64,000 nt of DNA from UBA4744 sp963718995 (lineage in GTDB: Bacteria > Actinomycetota > Acidimicrobiia > Spongiisociales > UBA4744): NCBI GenBank assembly GCA_963718995.1, contig CAVRAP010000013.1:1-64000 (forward strand), written 5' to 3'. Made by a program: the position numbers and the translations under genes. This document shows positions 17,596-26,888 of the stretch, one piece after another. Under the pieces are notes generated by a model. The model had not been told where the DNA came from, ran no database searches, and saw only the letters and a program-made list of their open reading frames with translations. Within the stretch, counting starts at the first letter, position 1; the number at the start of each line of letters is the position of its first letter.

Positions 17596-18705
17596 CTATC
17601 CCTTGATAGCGATACGTTTCTGGTCGATTGACTCGAGCAGCTCCCGGTAGGAAACGGCGAACTTCTCGACGCCTTCGTCTTCAAGGACCTGCACCACATC
17701 GTCGTAGTCGACTCCGACCGCTGCCAATTCCTGGAGGGTTTCGTTGGCTTCGGCGATCTCCGTTGCGCCGAACGCCGGTGGCTGGGGGTCGCCGTGATCC
17801 TGATAGGCCTCGATCGTCTTGACCGGGACCGTGTTGACGGTGTCGGCCGCGACCAGCTGATCGACGTACATCGTGTCCGGATAGTCCGGGTTCTTGGTGC
17901 TGGTCGACGCCCAGAGCGGGCGTTGGATGCGAGCGCCCTGTGCTTTGAGGGCGTCCCAGCGCTGGCCGGAGAAGGTGTCGAGGAACAGACCGTATGCGGC
18001 CCGGGCGTTGGCGATGGCGGCTTTCCCGCGGAGGGCCAGTGCTGCTTCGGTACCGATGCTCTCGAGGCGTTGGTCCACCTCGGAGTCAACCCGGGACACG
18101 AAGAACGAGGCAACCGAATTGATCCGCGAGAGGTCGCCCCCGGTGCGGGCGAATGATTCCAGACCGTCCAGATAAGCGTTCATGACCTCCTGATAACGTT
18201 CTAAGGAGAAGATCAGGGTCACGTTGACGGAGATACCCTCACCGATCAGCCGGCGCACGGCCGGAACCCCGGCCCGGGTGGCCGGGACCTTGATCAGGAG
18301 GTTGGGCCGGTCGACGCGCTTCCACCAGTCGCGCGCTTCCAGAATCGTCGCTTCGGTCTCGGTGGCCAGCAGCGGTGAGACCTCGACCGAGACGAACCCG
18401 TCGGCTCCGCCCTTTTCCTGCCAGACCGGCTTGAGAGCATCGCACGCGTCGCGGATGTCCCGGGTGACCAATGCCGTGTATATCTCGATGGTGTCGGCAT
18501 CACGTTCGACGAGTTCCTTGAGCGCCTCGTCGTAATCCGTCGACCGTACGATGGAATTCGCGAAGATCGTCGGGTTCGAGGTGACCCCGGTGACGGCGGC
18601 GCCATCGACGAGAGCCGCCAGACCCTCCGGTTCGAGTAGCTGTCTCGAGATCTCATCCATCCAGATGCTTTGGCCCCGGGCGGCGACTCCATGGATGTTG
18701 GACAT
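17596..18705 (-). CDS. tal: Transaldolase
   Basis: Transaldolase moves a dihydroxyacetone unit between sugar phosphates in the non-oxidative pentose phosphate pathway. The 369-residue length and the motifs GVTSNPTIFANSI and LLIKVPAT (Schiff-base Lys), followed by NVTLIFSLERY, match the long actinobacterial Tal type. RPLWASTSTKNP, the phosphate-binding region, is present. The start is ATG 18705, preceded by AAGGAGCCCAC; a longer in-frame version to 18768 lacks a ribosome site. No transketolase or zwf gene is adjacent. It is convergent with the MFS_3 gene (27 bp between stops). Confidence 0.95.
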   Translation of the reverse strand: MSNIHGVAARGQSIWMDEISRQLLEPEGLAALVDGAAVTGVTSNPTIFANSIVRSTDYDEALKELVERDADTIEIYTALVTRDIRDACDALKPVWQEKGGADGFVSVEVSPLLATETEATILEARDWWKRVDRPNLLIKVPATRAGVPAVRRLIGEGISVNVTLIFSLERYQEVMNAYLDGLESFARTGGDLSRINSVASFFVSRVDSEVDQRLESIGTEAALALRGKAAIANARAAYGLFLDTFSGQRWDALKAQGARIQRPLWASTSTKNPDYPDTMYVDQLVAADTVNTVPVKTIEAYQDHGDPQPPAFGATEIAEANETLQELAAVGVDYDDVVQVLEDEGVEKFAVSYRELLESIDQKRIAIKG

Positions 18706-18786
18706 GTGGGCTCCTTGCGCTGGTTTCAAGTACATCAAACGGTAGCGGTCGTCGAAAGCTTCCCGCACTCCGCTAGGTACATCACC

Positions 18787-19842
18787 TCAATGGGTGCGGC
18801 TCTCCTCTGTGGCCGTAACGGCCACCCGCCGGAACTCCACCACACCCGGGCTGCACGTGATGACGACTCCGCCGGTCATCGTGCGGGTCAGCAGACCGGG
18901 ATCGCCCTGGGTGGCGTTCTGGTACGGCACGGGGTCAAACAACTCGAGGGTCACCTGTTCTCGGCCGGGATGGTCGGAGCACTGAAGGCTGGTGTCTCCG
19001 CCGTGCCAGGCCTGTTGTGGCACGTGCACCAGCAATGGCGAGCTGAGGCCGACCGCCCGGGCCCGATTGAATACGGCTGCGGCCGGGCGATCGAACGGCA
19101 CGAGTCGGTCTTCGGGGCGCGGGTTGGGGTGATACGAACCACCCGCCTGCGGGGTGGGCTCCGCAGGAACATTCGGGAAACTGTCGAGGAGTTCGTGCAT
19201 CAGCCCGATCCCAGCCTCAATGGCCCGCTCCTTCAAGCCGTCAATGTCGAGCCACGGCTCGATCGGAAACCGTTTCTGCAGCACGATCGGCCCGGTGTCG
19301 ATGCCGTTGTCGAGCACATGCATTGTCACGCCTCCCACGGTGTCGCCGGCATCGAGTTGCCAGAATTCCGGAGACGGACCGCGATACTCGGGCAACAGCG
19401 AGGGGTGGAGGTTGAAAAGCGGTGGGAAGGCTTCCAGGGAGCGTTCCCTCAAGATGCGATCGAGGCCGGCGACGATGGCGAGATCAGCGCCTATGTTTCT
19501 CACCTGGTCCAGCAGGCCGGGTTCGGTCATCTTCGGCGGCCACCAGGCGACCGCTCCGGCCTCGATGGCGAGTTTCTGCATCTGGTGCCAGAGCCCATCG
19601 GTCCTGTCGTTCAAGCGGGCGCGAACAGGTCGTGGGAGGTCCCCGCGCATAACGCGATCTAACAGCCTTCCGACGCGGCGTTTCAGGGCGAAGCTGGTGG
19701 CGGCCCGCCGGGTGTCCAATGTCACCGGGCAGATGACGGCCGTCACGGTTACGGGATCGGTTGGGTCGGCGGATCGAGCAGCCAGAGCCGAGAGGAATCG
19801 CGGGCTGTAACCGCTGATATTGCCGACAAATATCACTCGCAT
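18787..19842 (-). CDS. Formyltransferase-fold protein (Fmt/ArnA-like)
   Basis: The 351-residue protein has a formyl transferase N-terminal domain: MRVIFVGNISGY at the start, then FNLHPSLLPEYRGPSPEFW (catalytic Asn and His) and VTMHVLDNGIDTGPIV (catalytic Asp). The C-terminal 120 residues diverge but could be an Fmt C-like barrel. It is not the normal tRNA-Met formyltransferase: the N-terminal fold is enlarged and the context has no def or rsm gene. Enzymes like it formylate amino sugars or other amines with 10-formyl-tetrahydrofolate. It is transcribed leftward into transaldolase. Substrate unknown. Confidence 0.8.
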   Translation of the reverse strand: MRVIFVGNISGYSPRFLSALAARSADPTDPVTVTAVICPVTLDTRRAATSFALKRRVGRLLDRVMRGDLPRPVRARLNDRTDGLWHQMQKLAIEAGAVAWWPPKMTEPGLLDQVRNIGADLAIVAGLDRILRERSLEAFPPLFNLHPSLLPEYRGPSPEFWQLDAGDTVGGVTMHVLDNGIDTGPIVLQKRFPIEPWLDIDGLKERAIEAGIGLMHELLDSFPNVPAEPTPQAGGSYHPNPRPEDRLVPFDRPAAAVFNRARAVGLSSPLLVHVPQQAWHGGDTSLQCSDHPGREQVTLELFDPVPYQNATQGDPGLLTRTMTGGVVITCSPGVVEFRRVAVTATEESRTH

Positions 19843-20039
19843 GGCTGCAGAATAGCGGTGGCTGTGGCGCTAGCCGCCTGGGGTCCGGAGCCATCAGGAC
19901 AACGCAGATACATGCCGGCTGCCGGTAACGGATCTCGTGGCGAGGCGCGCTTGCTCACCTTCGATCTGCCTTCCTCCGGCACACGTCAAGATTCCCACCG
20001 GGATCAGGTCGCCTCGCTTTGCGGTAACCTCCGGTGACT

Positions 20040-20432
20040 ATGCCGCGCAGGATTCTCATTGCCAAACCGGGACTCGACGGACATGACAGGGGGGCCAAGG
20101 TCATCGCCCGGGCCCTTCGTGACGCCGGCAATGAGGTGATCTACTCGGGGCTCCACCAGTCGCCGGAGCAGATTGTCGAAACCGCCATCCAGGAGGATGT
20201 GAACGGGATCGGCCTCTCCGTCCTATCCGGTGCCCACATGACGCTGTTCCCCAAGGTCGTGGCATTGCTCAAGGAGCGAGGTGCAGAAGACATTGTGGTG
20301 TTTGGAGGGGGGATCATCCCCGACCAGGATGCCGCCACTCTGCTTGAGGCAGGCTTAGCCGGGATCTTCACACCCGGAGCACCGTTGAGCAAAATCACCG
20401 AATGGGTGGAAACCAACATTCCAAAACGCTGA
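20040..20432 (+). CDS. Stand-alone B12-binding subunit of a methylmalonyl-CoA mutase-type enzyme
   Basis: This 130-residue protein is the coenzyme-B12-binding domain found at the C-terminus of methylmalonyl-CoA mutase. It shows ILIAKPGLDGHDRGAK with the Asp-x-His-x-x-Gly cobalt-ligand motif, GLSVLSGAHMTL, and VFGGGIIPDQD. Mutases rearrange acyl-CoA carbon skeletons, most famously methylmalonyl-CoA to succinyl-CoA. In split mutases this domain is a separate small subunit, and no catalytic large subunit lies in the window. It ends 9 bp before sucC, which handles succinyl-CoA, supporting a propionate-to-succinate role. Start ATG 20040; GTG 20034 is a possible earlier start. Confidence 0.85.
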   Translation: MPRRILIAKPGLDGHDRGAKVIARALRDAGNEVIYSGLHQSPEQIVETAIQEDVNGIGLSVLSGAHMTLFPKVVALLKERGAEDIVVFGGGIIPDQDAATLLEAGLAGIFTPGAPLSKITEWVETNIPKR

Positions 20433-20441
20433 GGAGAGACC

Positions 20442-21593
20442 GTGGATCTACTGGAGTATCAGGGGAAATCGTTGTTCGCCCGCATCGGGGTTCCGGTGCC
20501 GGACGGCCGGGTGGCGACGTCGCCGACTGAAGCCCAACGAGCTGCCGAAGAAATTGGTGGTCCGGTTGTGGTGAAAGCCCAGGTGCAGGTAGGTGGGCGC
20601 GGCAAAGCGGGGGGCATCAAACTGGCGGAGAATCCCCACGAAGCTCATGCACATGCGCTCGCCATCCTCGGCATGGACATCAAGGGCCATACCGTTCACA
20701 AGGTGTGGGTGGAGAGCGCCTCCAACATCAAGGCCGAGTACTACGCCTCCTTCACGCTCGACCGATCTGCCAAGAAACACCTGGGGATGATCAGCGCCAA
20801 GGGTGGGGTCGACATCGAGGAGGTAGCGGCGACCGAACCGGAAGCCGTCGTCAAGGTCCATATCGATCCGGTCATGGGCCTCACCAACTGGCAAGCGACG
20901 GAGATGGTCTATCGGGCCAAGCTCGACCCCGAAGCCGCCCGCGGTGCCGTTGCCCTGCTCAAGAAGCTCTACCAGGCCTTTGTCGAATTCGACTGCGACC
21001 TGGTTGAGGTCAACCCGCTCATCCTTACCGAAGAAGGCGATGTGGTTGCCCTCGACGCCAAGGTGGCTCTGGATGAAAACGGCTTCTTCCGGCATCCCGA
21101 CTTTCCGGCGCTCGCCGATGAGCACGTGATCCCGCCGGTTGAGAAGATGGCCAAGGAACGTGATCTGAACTTCATCAAACTCGACGGTGACATCGGCATC
21201 ATCGGCAACGGGGCCGGGTTGGTCATGTCGACGCTCGATGTGGTTTCGCTCGTCGGTGGCAAGGCGTCCAACTTCCTCGATGTGGGAGGAGGCGCCGGAG
21301 CCGACACGATCATCGCCGCCCTGGAGATCCTCATACAGGACCCCTCCGTCAAGAGTGTGCTGATCAACATCTTCGGCGGGATCACCCGGTGTGATCTGGT
21401 CGCCCGGGGCATCCTCGAAGCGTTCGAAAGCCTGGATCTTCCCTGGCCGATCGTCGTCCGGTTGGACGGCACCAACGCCACCGAAGGCCGGGAGATCCTC
21501 ACCGGGGTCAAATCGGAGAAGCTGATTCCGGCCGCCACTATGCGAGACGCGGCGGAAAAGGCCGTGGCACTGGCGAAAGGGGAGGTGGCCTGA
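20442..21593 (+). CDS. sucC: Succinyl-CoA synthetase, beta subunit (ADP-forming)
   Basis: SucC with SucD interconverts succinyl-CoA and succinate with formation of ATP or GTP in the TCA cycle. The 383-residue chain begins with MDLLEYQGKSLFARIG-type residues, has the ATP-grasp region VVVKAQVQVGGRGKAGG and the C-terminal FGGITRCDLVARG with DGTNATEGREIL. It starts at GTG 20442, with GAGGAGAGACC upstream. One base separates it from sucD. The upstream B12 subunit and downstream LysE-like gene make this a likely four-gene unit. Confidence 0.96.
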   Translation: MDLLEYQGKSLFARIGVPVPDGRVATSPTEAQRAAEEIGGPVVVKAQVQVGGRGKAGGIKLAENPHEAHAHALAILGMDIKGHTVHKVWVESASNIKAEYYASFTLDRSAKKHLGMISAKGGVDIEEVAATEPEAVVKVHIDPVMGLTNWQATEMVYRAKLDPEAARGAVALLKKLYQAFVEFDCDLVEVNPLILTEEGDVVALDAKVALDENGFFRHPDFPALADEHVIPPVEKMAKERDLNFIKLDGDIGIIGNGAGLVMSTLDVVSLVGGKASNFLDVGGGAGADTIIAALEILIQDPSVKSVLINIFGGITRCDLVARGILEAFESLDLPWPIVVRLDGTNATEGREILTGVKSEKLIPAATMRDAAEKAVALAKGEVA

Positions 21594-21594
21594 C

Positions 21595-22470
21595 ATGGCG
21601 ATTCTCATCGACACATCAACGAAAGTCGTCGTGCAGGGTTTGACCGGCAAGGAAGGCCAGTTCCACGCTCTGCGCAACCGCGCCTACGGCACCAACGTGG
21701 TGGCCGGCACCCGTCCCGGGAAGGGCGGCGAGGAAGTGGAAGGAATCCCGATCTTCGACACGGTCGCCCAGGCCGTCGAAGGGACCGGGGCCAACACCTC
21801 GCTGATCTTCGTGCCTCCACCGTTCGCCTCCGACGCCATCATGGAGGCGGCGGCCGCCGGCTGCGCCGTCGTGGTGTGCATCACCGAGGGGATCCCGGCG
21901 CAGGATGAAGCGCGGGTGTACAACTACGTCAAGCAGACGAGTCCCGGCACCGTGCTGATCGGCCCGAACTGTCCCGGCTTGATCTCTCCCGGAAAGTCGA
22001 ACGTAGGGATCATGCCCGATGAGATCACCCTTCCCGGCAACGTCGGGGTCGTTTCCCGCTCGGGGACCCTCACCTACCAGGCCGTTCACGAATTGACCAT
22101 GCTGGGTATCGGCCAGACCACCTGTATCGGCATCGGTGGCGACCCGGTGCCGGGCACCAACTTCATCGATGTGCTGTCCCGCTTCCAGGCCGATCCGGAG
22201 ACCGAGGGCATCGTGATGATCGGCGAGATCGGCGGGGATGCCGAGGAGCAAGCTGCTGCCTACATCGAGGAGCATGTGACCAAGCCGGTTGTTGCGTACG
22301 TGGCCGGGGTCACCGCTCCCGCCGGGAAGAAGATGGGCCATGCCGGCGCCATCATCTCCGGATCGAAGGGGACGGCGCAAGCCAAGATGGAGGCTCTCCG
22401 GGCCGCCGGGGCAGTGGTGCTCGACGACCCCACCCAGATCGGCCGTGCCATGGCAGATGCATTGGGATGA
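21595..22470 (+). CDS. sucD: Succinyl-CoA synthetase, alpha subunit
   Basis: SucD carries the CoA-binding domain and the phosphohistidine. The 291-residue protein shows VVQGLTGKEGQFHALRN, VPPPFASDAIMEA, GPNCPGLISPGKSNVGIMP and GHAGAIISGSKGTAQAK, where His is the phosphorylated residue. The start is ATG 21595, just after the sucC stop. Its motifs are complete and its length standard. The pair with sucC is one of several TCA-cycle units in the window. Confidence 0.97.
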   Translation: MAILIDTSTKVVVQGLTGKEGQFHALRNRAYGTNVVAGTRPGKGGEEVEGIPIFDTVAQAVEGTGANTSLIFVPPPFASDAIMEAAAAGCAVVVCITEGIPAQDEARVYNYVKQTSPGTVLIGPNCPGLISPGKSNVGIMPDEITLPGNVGVVSRSGTLTYQAVHELTMLGIGQTTCIGIGGDPVPGTNFIDVLSRFQADPETEGIVMIGEIGGDAEEQAAAYIEEHVTKPVVAYVAGVTAPAGKKMGHAGAIISGSKGTAQAKMEALRAAGAVVLDDPTQIGRAMADALG

Positions 22471-22511
22471 AGCACCGGAGGTTCGAAGCTTCCCGGTAGC
22501 CGGCTGCGTCC

Positions 22512-23120
22512 GTGTCTGAGCTGCTGCTCGGCATCTCGCTCGGCTTCGCAGCCGGTATCAGCCCGGGGCCGCTCAGCGCCCTCGTGGTGACGACGGCCCT
22601 GCAGCGGGGCGTCGCAGCCGGGGTGCGGGTTGCCATCGCCCCTCTGTTGTCCGACCTGCCGGTGGTAGCACTCAGCGTGCTCGCCGTGGGGGTCTTCCCC
22701 ACCCGGGTTCTGCCCTACCTGGCGGTGGCCGGAGGAGTGTTCGTGATAGTGCTGGGAGTCGACACCTATCGGAAGGCGCCCCGCGCTTCGTTCGAAAGCC
22801 GGCAGGCCGAAAGCCGGGATCTCCGGCGAGGGTTCATCACCAACATCCTCAGCCCCCACCCGTGGTTGTTCTGGTTGGGGGTGGGTGGGCCCCTCCTGGT
22901 GTCGGCCTGGGACAGCGGGCCCGGCCCGGCGGCCGCTTTCCTGGTGGGTTTCTACGGTCTGCTGGTGGGAAGCAAGCTCTTCCTGGCCTGGGGGGTTGCC
23001 TACGGCCGGGGTGTTCTGAGCCTGGCCTGGTACCGGCGAATCCTGGCCGGCAGCGGAGGCTTGCTGGTGCTGCTCGGGGGAGTGCTGATCTGGCAGGCCG
23101 CCGCCGGTCGCTTTGGCTAA
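22512..23120 (+). CDS. LysE/RhtB family exporter
   Basis: The 202-residue hydrophobic protein has about six transmembrane segments and the family signature GISLGFAAGISPGPLSALV near the N-terminus, where the Pro-Gly-Pro turn is diagnostic. These proteins export amino acids or related small solutes; no substrate is visible. It begins with GTG 22512, 41 bp after sucD, and could be co-transcribed. Its stop overlaps by 4 bases the stop of the convergent MFS gene. Confidence 0.85.
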   Translation: MSELLLGISLGFAAGISPGPLSALVVTTALQRGVAAGVRVAIAPLLSDLPVVALSVLAVGVFPTRVLPYLAVAGGVFVIVLGVDTYRKAPRASFESRQAESRDLRRGFITNILSPHPWLFWLGVGGPLLVSAWDSGPGPAAAFLVGFYGLLVGSKLFLAWGVAYGRGVLSLAWYRRILAGSGGLLVLLGGVLIWQAAAGRFG

Positions 23121-24375
23121 GGACCGGGCGGGCCGGATTCACTCAGTCGCTCTTCGGAAGCCTTCTCGAGGGGCCGCAGCACCAGCCACGAGTAGGTGAT
23201 GCCGGCGGCGTAGAGCCCGAGCATGGCGGCGAAGAGGACAAGAAACCCGGTGTCGAAACCGAACCTCTCCCGCACCAGACCGGAGGCGATCGGCCCGATC
23301 ACCCAGCCGGCGGCCCACACCATGTTCTCGGCTGCGGCCAGCGCGGGACGCCATCCTTCCTTGACCTGCTCCATGGTGAACGCGGCGTAGATGGGATTGG
23401 CGGCGTTCATCAGCGCCGACCTAACGAATAGGGCAATGGCCACGGCGGCGAAACTGCTCGAGAAGCCGAGCATGGCGATGAACGGAAGTGACAGCGCCTG
23501 GACCAGCACGATGCTGGCGACTTTGCCGAGTCGGGCAGCAATGAGCGGCTGGGTCATCACCGCCAGGGCCATGCCCAGCTGGGACCAGGCGAACACGGCC
23601 CCGAGAGTGGAGAAATCCACCCCGAATTTGCCTTCAACGAAAATGTTGAGGAACGGGATGATCAGACCGGCCCCGAGGCCGATCAGAGCGTTGGGCGCCA
23701 GCAGTTTCAAGAAGATGGGGCGGGCGGCGCGGGGGATGTGCCAGAGCGGTCCGTGACCGGGTTCGTCCGGTCTGACCTCGGTGACGTTCCGTAGCGGGAT
23801 CGCCGCCAGCATGTAGAGCAGTCCCGACAGAACGACAGTCCATTGGATCGCCTGGAGGCTCTTCGGGTCGATGTCGGCCAGGCGGGCGAAGATCGCAGGC
23901 ATCTGACCGCCGATCAGACTTCCCAGGAACCCGGCGACCAGGTGAGCGGCAAACTGGGCCGAAAACAAATAGGTCCGGTTGGCGCAGGTTCCAGGGCGGT
24001 CATCAATGGGGAGGGGACTACCCAGAACGCCATGCCGCCCACGCCGACCAGCACCACGGCCAGGATCACCAGCACGGTCTGTTCGACGAACCCGAGCACC
24101 ACCAATCCGGTTCCGGCCACCACCGCGGCGATCCGGAGTGACCGAATGAAACCGAGTCGCCCGGCCAGCCGGGCGACGGGGAGGGCAAGGACTATGGCGA
24201 CCATGTTGGGAATAGCGTTGGCGGCACCCACCAGCGAATCGGAAAAGCCGAGGTTCTCAAAAAGGAAGTTGAGATACAGCCAGGTGACCGAGAAGGCGAA
24301 GCCCCACAGGAACGCGGACGCCAGGAATCGGCGGGAATCGCCGGTGAAGGTGCGAAGTTTGGACAAGGTTTGCAC
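23117..24375 (-). CDS. MFS transporter, one frameshift
   Basis: A 12-helix major facilitator of about 419 residues. The first six helices lie in 24375-23975 (WGFAFSVTWLYLNFLF, VARLAGRLGFIRSLRI). After VPSPLMTALEPA the reading changes frame near 23970, and NRTYLFSAQFAAHLVAGF continues with the second half to 23117. One base is missing or extra in the GCGCC stretch there. The start chosen is GTG 24375, which lies 9 bases after a TACAAT -10 element and would be leaderless; TTG 24411 and 24399 are alternatives. It is divergent from lemA. Substrate unknown. Confidence 0.8.
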
Positions 24376-24383
24376 GACCGCAA

Positions 24384-24405
24384 ATTGTAGGGTTCTCAAC
24401 CCGTT
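24384..24405 (-). promoter_or_regulatory. Promoter of the MFS gene, probably leaderless
   Basis: On the minus strand, TACAAT (24389-24384, five of six consensus bases) lies 16 bp after TTGGGG. The GTG at 24375 starts 9 bases past the -10, the same geometry as the cimA leader promoter. Confidence 0.5.
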
Positions 24406-24457
24406 CCCCAACCGCCGCGACCTATAGAATCGGCACGAGTCGAACCGAGGGGGATAT

Positions 24458-25006
24458 GTGGGTTATGTGATTGCCGGTGTGGTGGTCGTCGTCCTGGTGC
24501 TGGCGATCATCGGGATCTACAACAGCCTGGTCAAATTGCGGAACCGGGTGGACAACGCCTGGGCGCAGGTCGATGTTCAGCTGAAACGGCGTTACGACCT
24601 GATCCCGAATCTGGTCGAAACGGTCAAGGGTTATGCCTCGCATGAGAAGTCGACCTTCGAGCAGGTCGTCGAAGCGAGAAACCGGGCACTGGCCGCCGGG
24701 ACCGTTGAGGAGCAGGCGCAAGCCGAGAACTTCCTCACCGGAGCGTTGCGGCAGCTGTTCGCGCTGGCCGAGTCGTACCCGGATCTGAAAGCCAGCCAGA
24801 ATTTCTCGGAACTGCAGGCGCAGTTGGCGGAGACCGAGAACAAGATTGCCGTGTCGCGACAGATCTACAACGATTCCGTGCTGACGTTCAACAACAAGGT
24901 GCAGACGGTGCCGTCCAACATGGTTGCGGCGATGACCGGGTTCTCGGTGAAGCCGTTCTTCGAAGCCCCCGAAGAGGCCGAGCAGGCGCCGGAGGTACGT
25001 TTCTGA
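24458..25006 (+). CDS. lemA: LemA family protein
   Basis: LemA proteins are small membrane proteins with one N-terminal helix (here residues 2-21, GYVIAGVVVVVLVLAIIGIY) and a cytoplasmic or extracytoplasmic coiled helical bundle. The 182 residues include KLRNRVDNAWAQVDVQLKRR and DLIPNLVETVKGYASHE, strongly conserved in the family, and YNDSVLTFNNKVQTVPSNM. The biochemical role is not established. It overlaps the next gene, a DUF2207 protein, by 4 bases; lemA next to DUF2207 is a common pairing. Start is GTG 24458 behind GAGGGGGATAT; TATAGAAT at 24423-24430 is a good -10. Confidence 0.92.
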   Translation: MGYVIAGVVVVVLVLAIIGIYNSLVKLRNRVDNAWAQVDVQLKRRYDLIPNLVETVKGYASHEKSTFEQVVEARNRALAAGTVEEQAQAENFLTGALRQLFALAESYPDLKASQNFSELQAQLAETENKIAVSRQIYNDSVLTFNNKVQTVPSNMVAAMTGFSVKPFFEAPEEAEQAPEVRF

Positions 25007-26880
25007 GACGGATCGGTCGTTTTCGTTCCCTAGGGCTCATCGCCGTCGTTGCGGCGCTGTTCTCGCTGGTGGTGGCCGCCCCGGCGGCCGCCAAGTCGTT
25101 CGTTCTCACGAACACGGATGTCGAGGTGGTCGTCGAACCGGATGGATCGGTCCTGGTTACCGAGCACATCACCTACGATTTCGATGATCTCTTTACGGGG
25201 GCCTGGCGAGATATCCCCTTACGGGCGGGTGAAGACATCGCTGACGTACAGGTCGGCGAGCAGGGCGTCGACTACCGGCCCGGGGCACCGACGGAACTGG
25301 GTTCCCAGGGTGAGGCAGGCACCTTTGGTGTCGAGCGCCGGGCAGGCTTCGTGCGGGTCGTGTGGCACTACGAAGCGTTCATTGAGGCTCGCACGTTCAT
25401 CATCAGCTATCGGATGGTCGGACTGGCCGTTGCCTACGACGATGTGGTCGACGTCAACCTGAAAGTGTGGGGTGACCAGTGGGATCAGCCGCTCGGCCAC
25501 CTCTATGCGACTCTGGAGCTCCCGGGCGAGCAAGTATCCGGGGACGTGTTGGTGTGGGGACATCCGCGCTCGGTGAGCGGCTCGACCTCTCTCGGCGACG
25601 ACGGGATCTCCCCGAGCCTCACGGCCGAAGGAATCCCCTCCGGCCAGTGGGTTGAGCTCCGGGTTGTGTTCCCCCGCTCGGACCTGGAGTCGACCGGCGG
25701 AGCAACGGTGATAGCCGGGAACGGTTTGGATGAGATCCTCGGCTACGAAGAAGCACAAGACGGCCAGGCATCGACGGATCGAACCCTGCTGACCTTCCTC
25801 GTGGTGACGCTCGCCCTGCTGGCCTTCCTGCCGGCCACCGTTGCCGTGCTATTCATCTATTTCCGACATGGGCGTGAGCCCGATGTTGCCTATGACCGGG
25901 AGTACGAGCAAGAGCCGCCGTCTGATCATCCGCCCGCGGTGATCGGAGGACTCTTGCGGCAGGGTCCGGTCGGCACCGAAGACTTCGTCGCCACCATGTT
26001 TGATCTGATCCGCAGAGGGGCTCTGCGTGCCCAGCCGGTAACGGTCGAGAAGAAGACCTGGATGGGCCTCCGTCGCGAGGACATCTCCGATCTCGAGATC
26101 GGACTGGCCGATGTCGGTCTTGCGAGTGGGGCCGTCGAGAGACCCGTGATGGAGATTCTCGAACGAGTGCTGTCGGACGGACCGCTCCCGTTGACCGAGT
26201 TCCGCCAGGCGATCCGCGACGACGCGGCGGCCAACGCAACTCGCTACGACAAGTTCGAAAGCGAAGCTCGCAAGGAACAGGTCCGGTTGGGCCTGCTGGA
26301 TCGGAGCGGTGGCAAGCCGCTGGCCTGGGCCATCGGCATCCTGTTTCTGATGTTTGCCGTTGTGTATCCGTTTTGGGGGGCGGCAGCGGGATCCCGCTGG
26401 GCGCCGTTCCTGATCCCGGGTTTCATCATCTCTTTTGTCATCAACGTTGCCATAGTTTCCGTCTTCGGAGTCCGTCAGACCGGTTGGGTGAAGCGTTCCG
26501 ACCAAGGTGCTCTGCTGGCAGTGCGGTGGCAGGCATTCAAGCGTTATCTCCAGGATTTCAGCCGGTTGCATGAGGCACCGCCGATCGCGCTTGACCTATG
26601 GGATGAGTACCTGGTCTACGCCATCACCCTGGGGGTGGCCGACGATGTCCTCGAAGCCGCCCGCATCCACGCTCCGGAACAACTGGCCCAATCGAGCAGC
26701 ATCTACTGGTACGGCAACCACGGTTTCTCCGGCGGCCACTCAACCAACGCCCTCGCCGGACTGCAGTCGGCTTTGACCGGTGCATTCGCCCCGCCCAGCT
26801 CTTCTTCTTCGGGCGGTGGAGGTGGCTTCAGCGGCGGCGGTGGAGGTGGTGGCGGGGGCGGCGGCGGAGGCGCCTGGTAG
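25003..26880 (+). CDS. DUF2207 predicted membrane protein, apparent CTG start
   Basis: The 625-residue protein has a signal peptide (RRIGRFRSLGLI, a hydrophobic run, then AAPAAAK), an extracytoplasmic DUF2207 domain (about 30-245) and a transmembrane helix near 255-280. Further helices lie near 440-490, and the C-terminal tail is Ser/Gly-rich, ending in a long glycine run. The family has no established activity. In this frame no ATG, GTG or TTG precedes the hydrophobic core. A CTG at 25003 does, 6 bases after a perfect GGAGGT, and it overlaps the lemA stop (CTGA). The first standard start (GTG 25069) would delete most of the signal peptide. Confidence 0.85.
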   Translation: MRRIGRFRSLGLIAVVAALFSLVVAAPAAAKSFVLTNTDVEVVVEPDGSVLVTEHITYDFDDLFTGAWRDIPLRAGEDIADVQVGEQGVDYRPGAPTELGSQGEAGTFGVERRAGFVRVVWHYEAFIEARTFIISYRMVGLAVAYDDVVDVNLKVWGDQWDQPLGHLYATLELPGEQVSGDVLVWGHPRSVSGSTSLGDDGISPSLTAEGIPSGQWVELRVVFPRSDLESTGGATVIAGNGLDEILGYEEAQDGQASTDRTLLTFLVVTLALLAFLPATVAVLFIYFRHGREPDVAYDREYEQEPPSDHPPAVIGGLLRQGPVGTEDFVATMFDLIRRGALRAQPVTVEKKTWMGLRREDISDLEIGLADVGLASGAVERPVMEILERVLSDGPLPLTEFRQAIRDDAAANATRYDKFESEARKEQVRLGLLDRSGGKPLAWAIGILFLMFAVVYPFWGAAAGSRWAPFLIPGFIISFVINVAIVSVFGVRQTGWVKRSDQGALLAVRWQAFKRYLQDFSRLHEAPPIALDLWDEYLVYAITLGVADDVLEAARIHAPEQLAQSSSIYWYGNHGFSGGHSTNALAGLQSALTGAFAPPSSSSSGGGGGFSGGGGGGGGGGGGGAW

Positions 26881-26888
26881 GTCCGTCG

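Noticed and set aside
18705..18768. Longer transaldolase start at 18768
   Set aside because: No ribosome site there; ATG 18705 follows AAGGAG at normal spacing and gives the family N-terminus.
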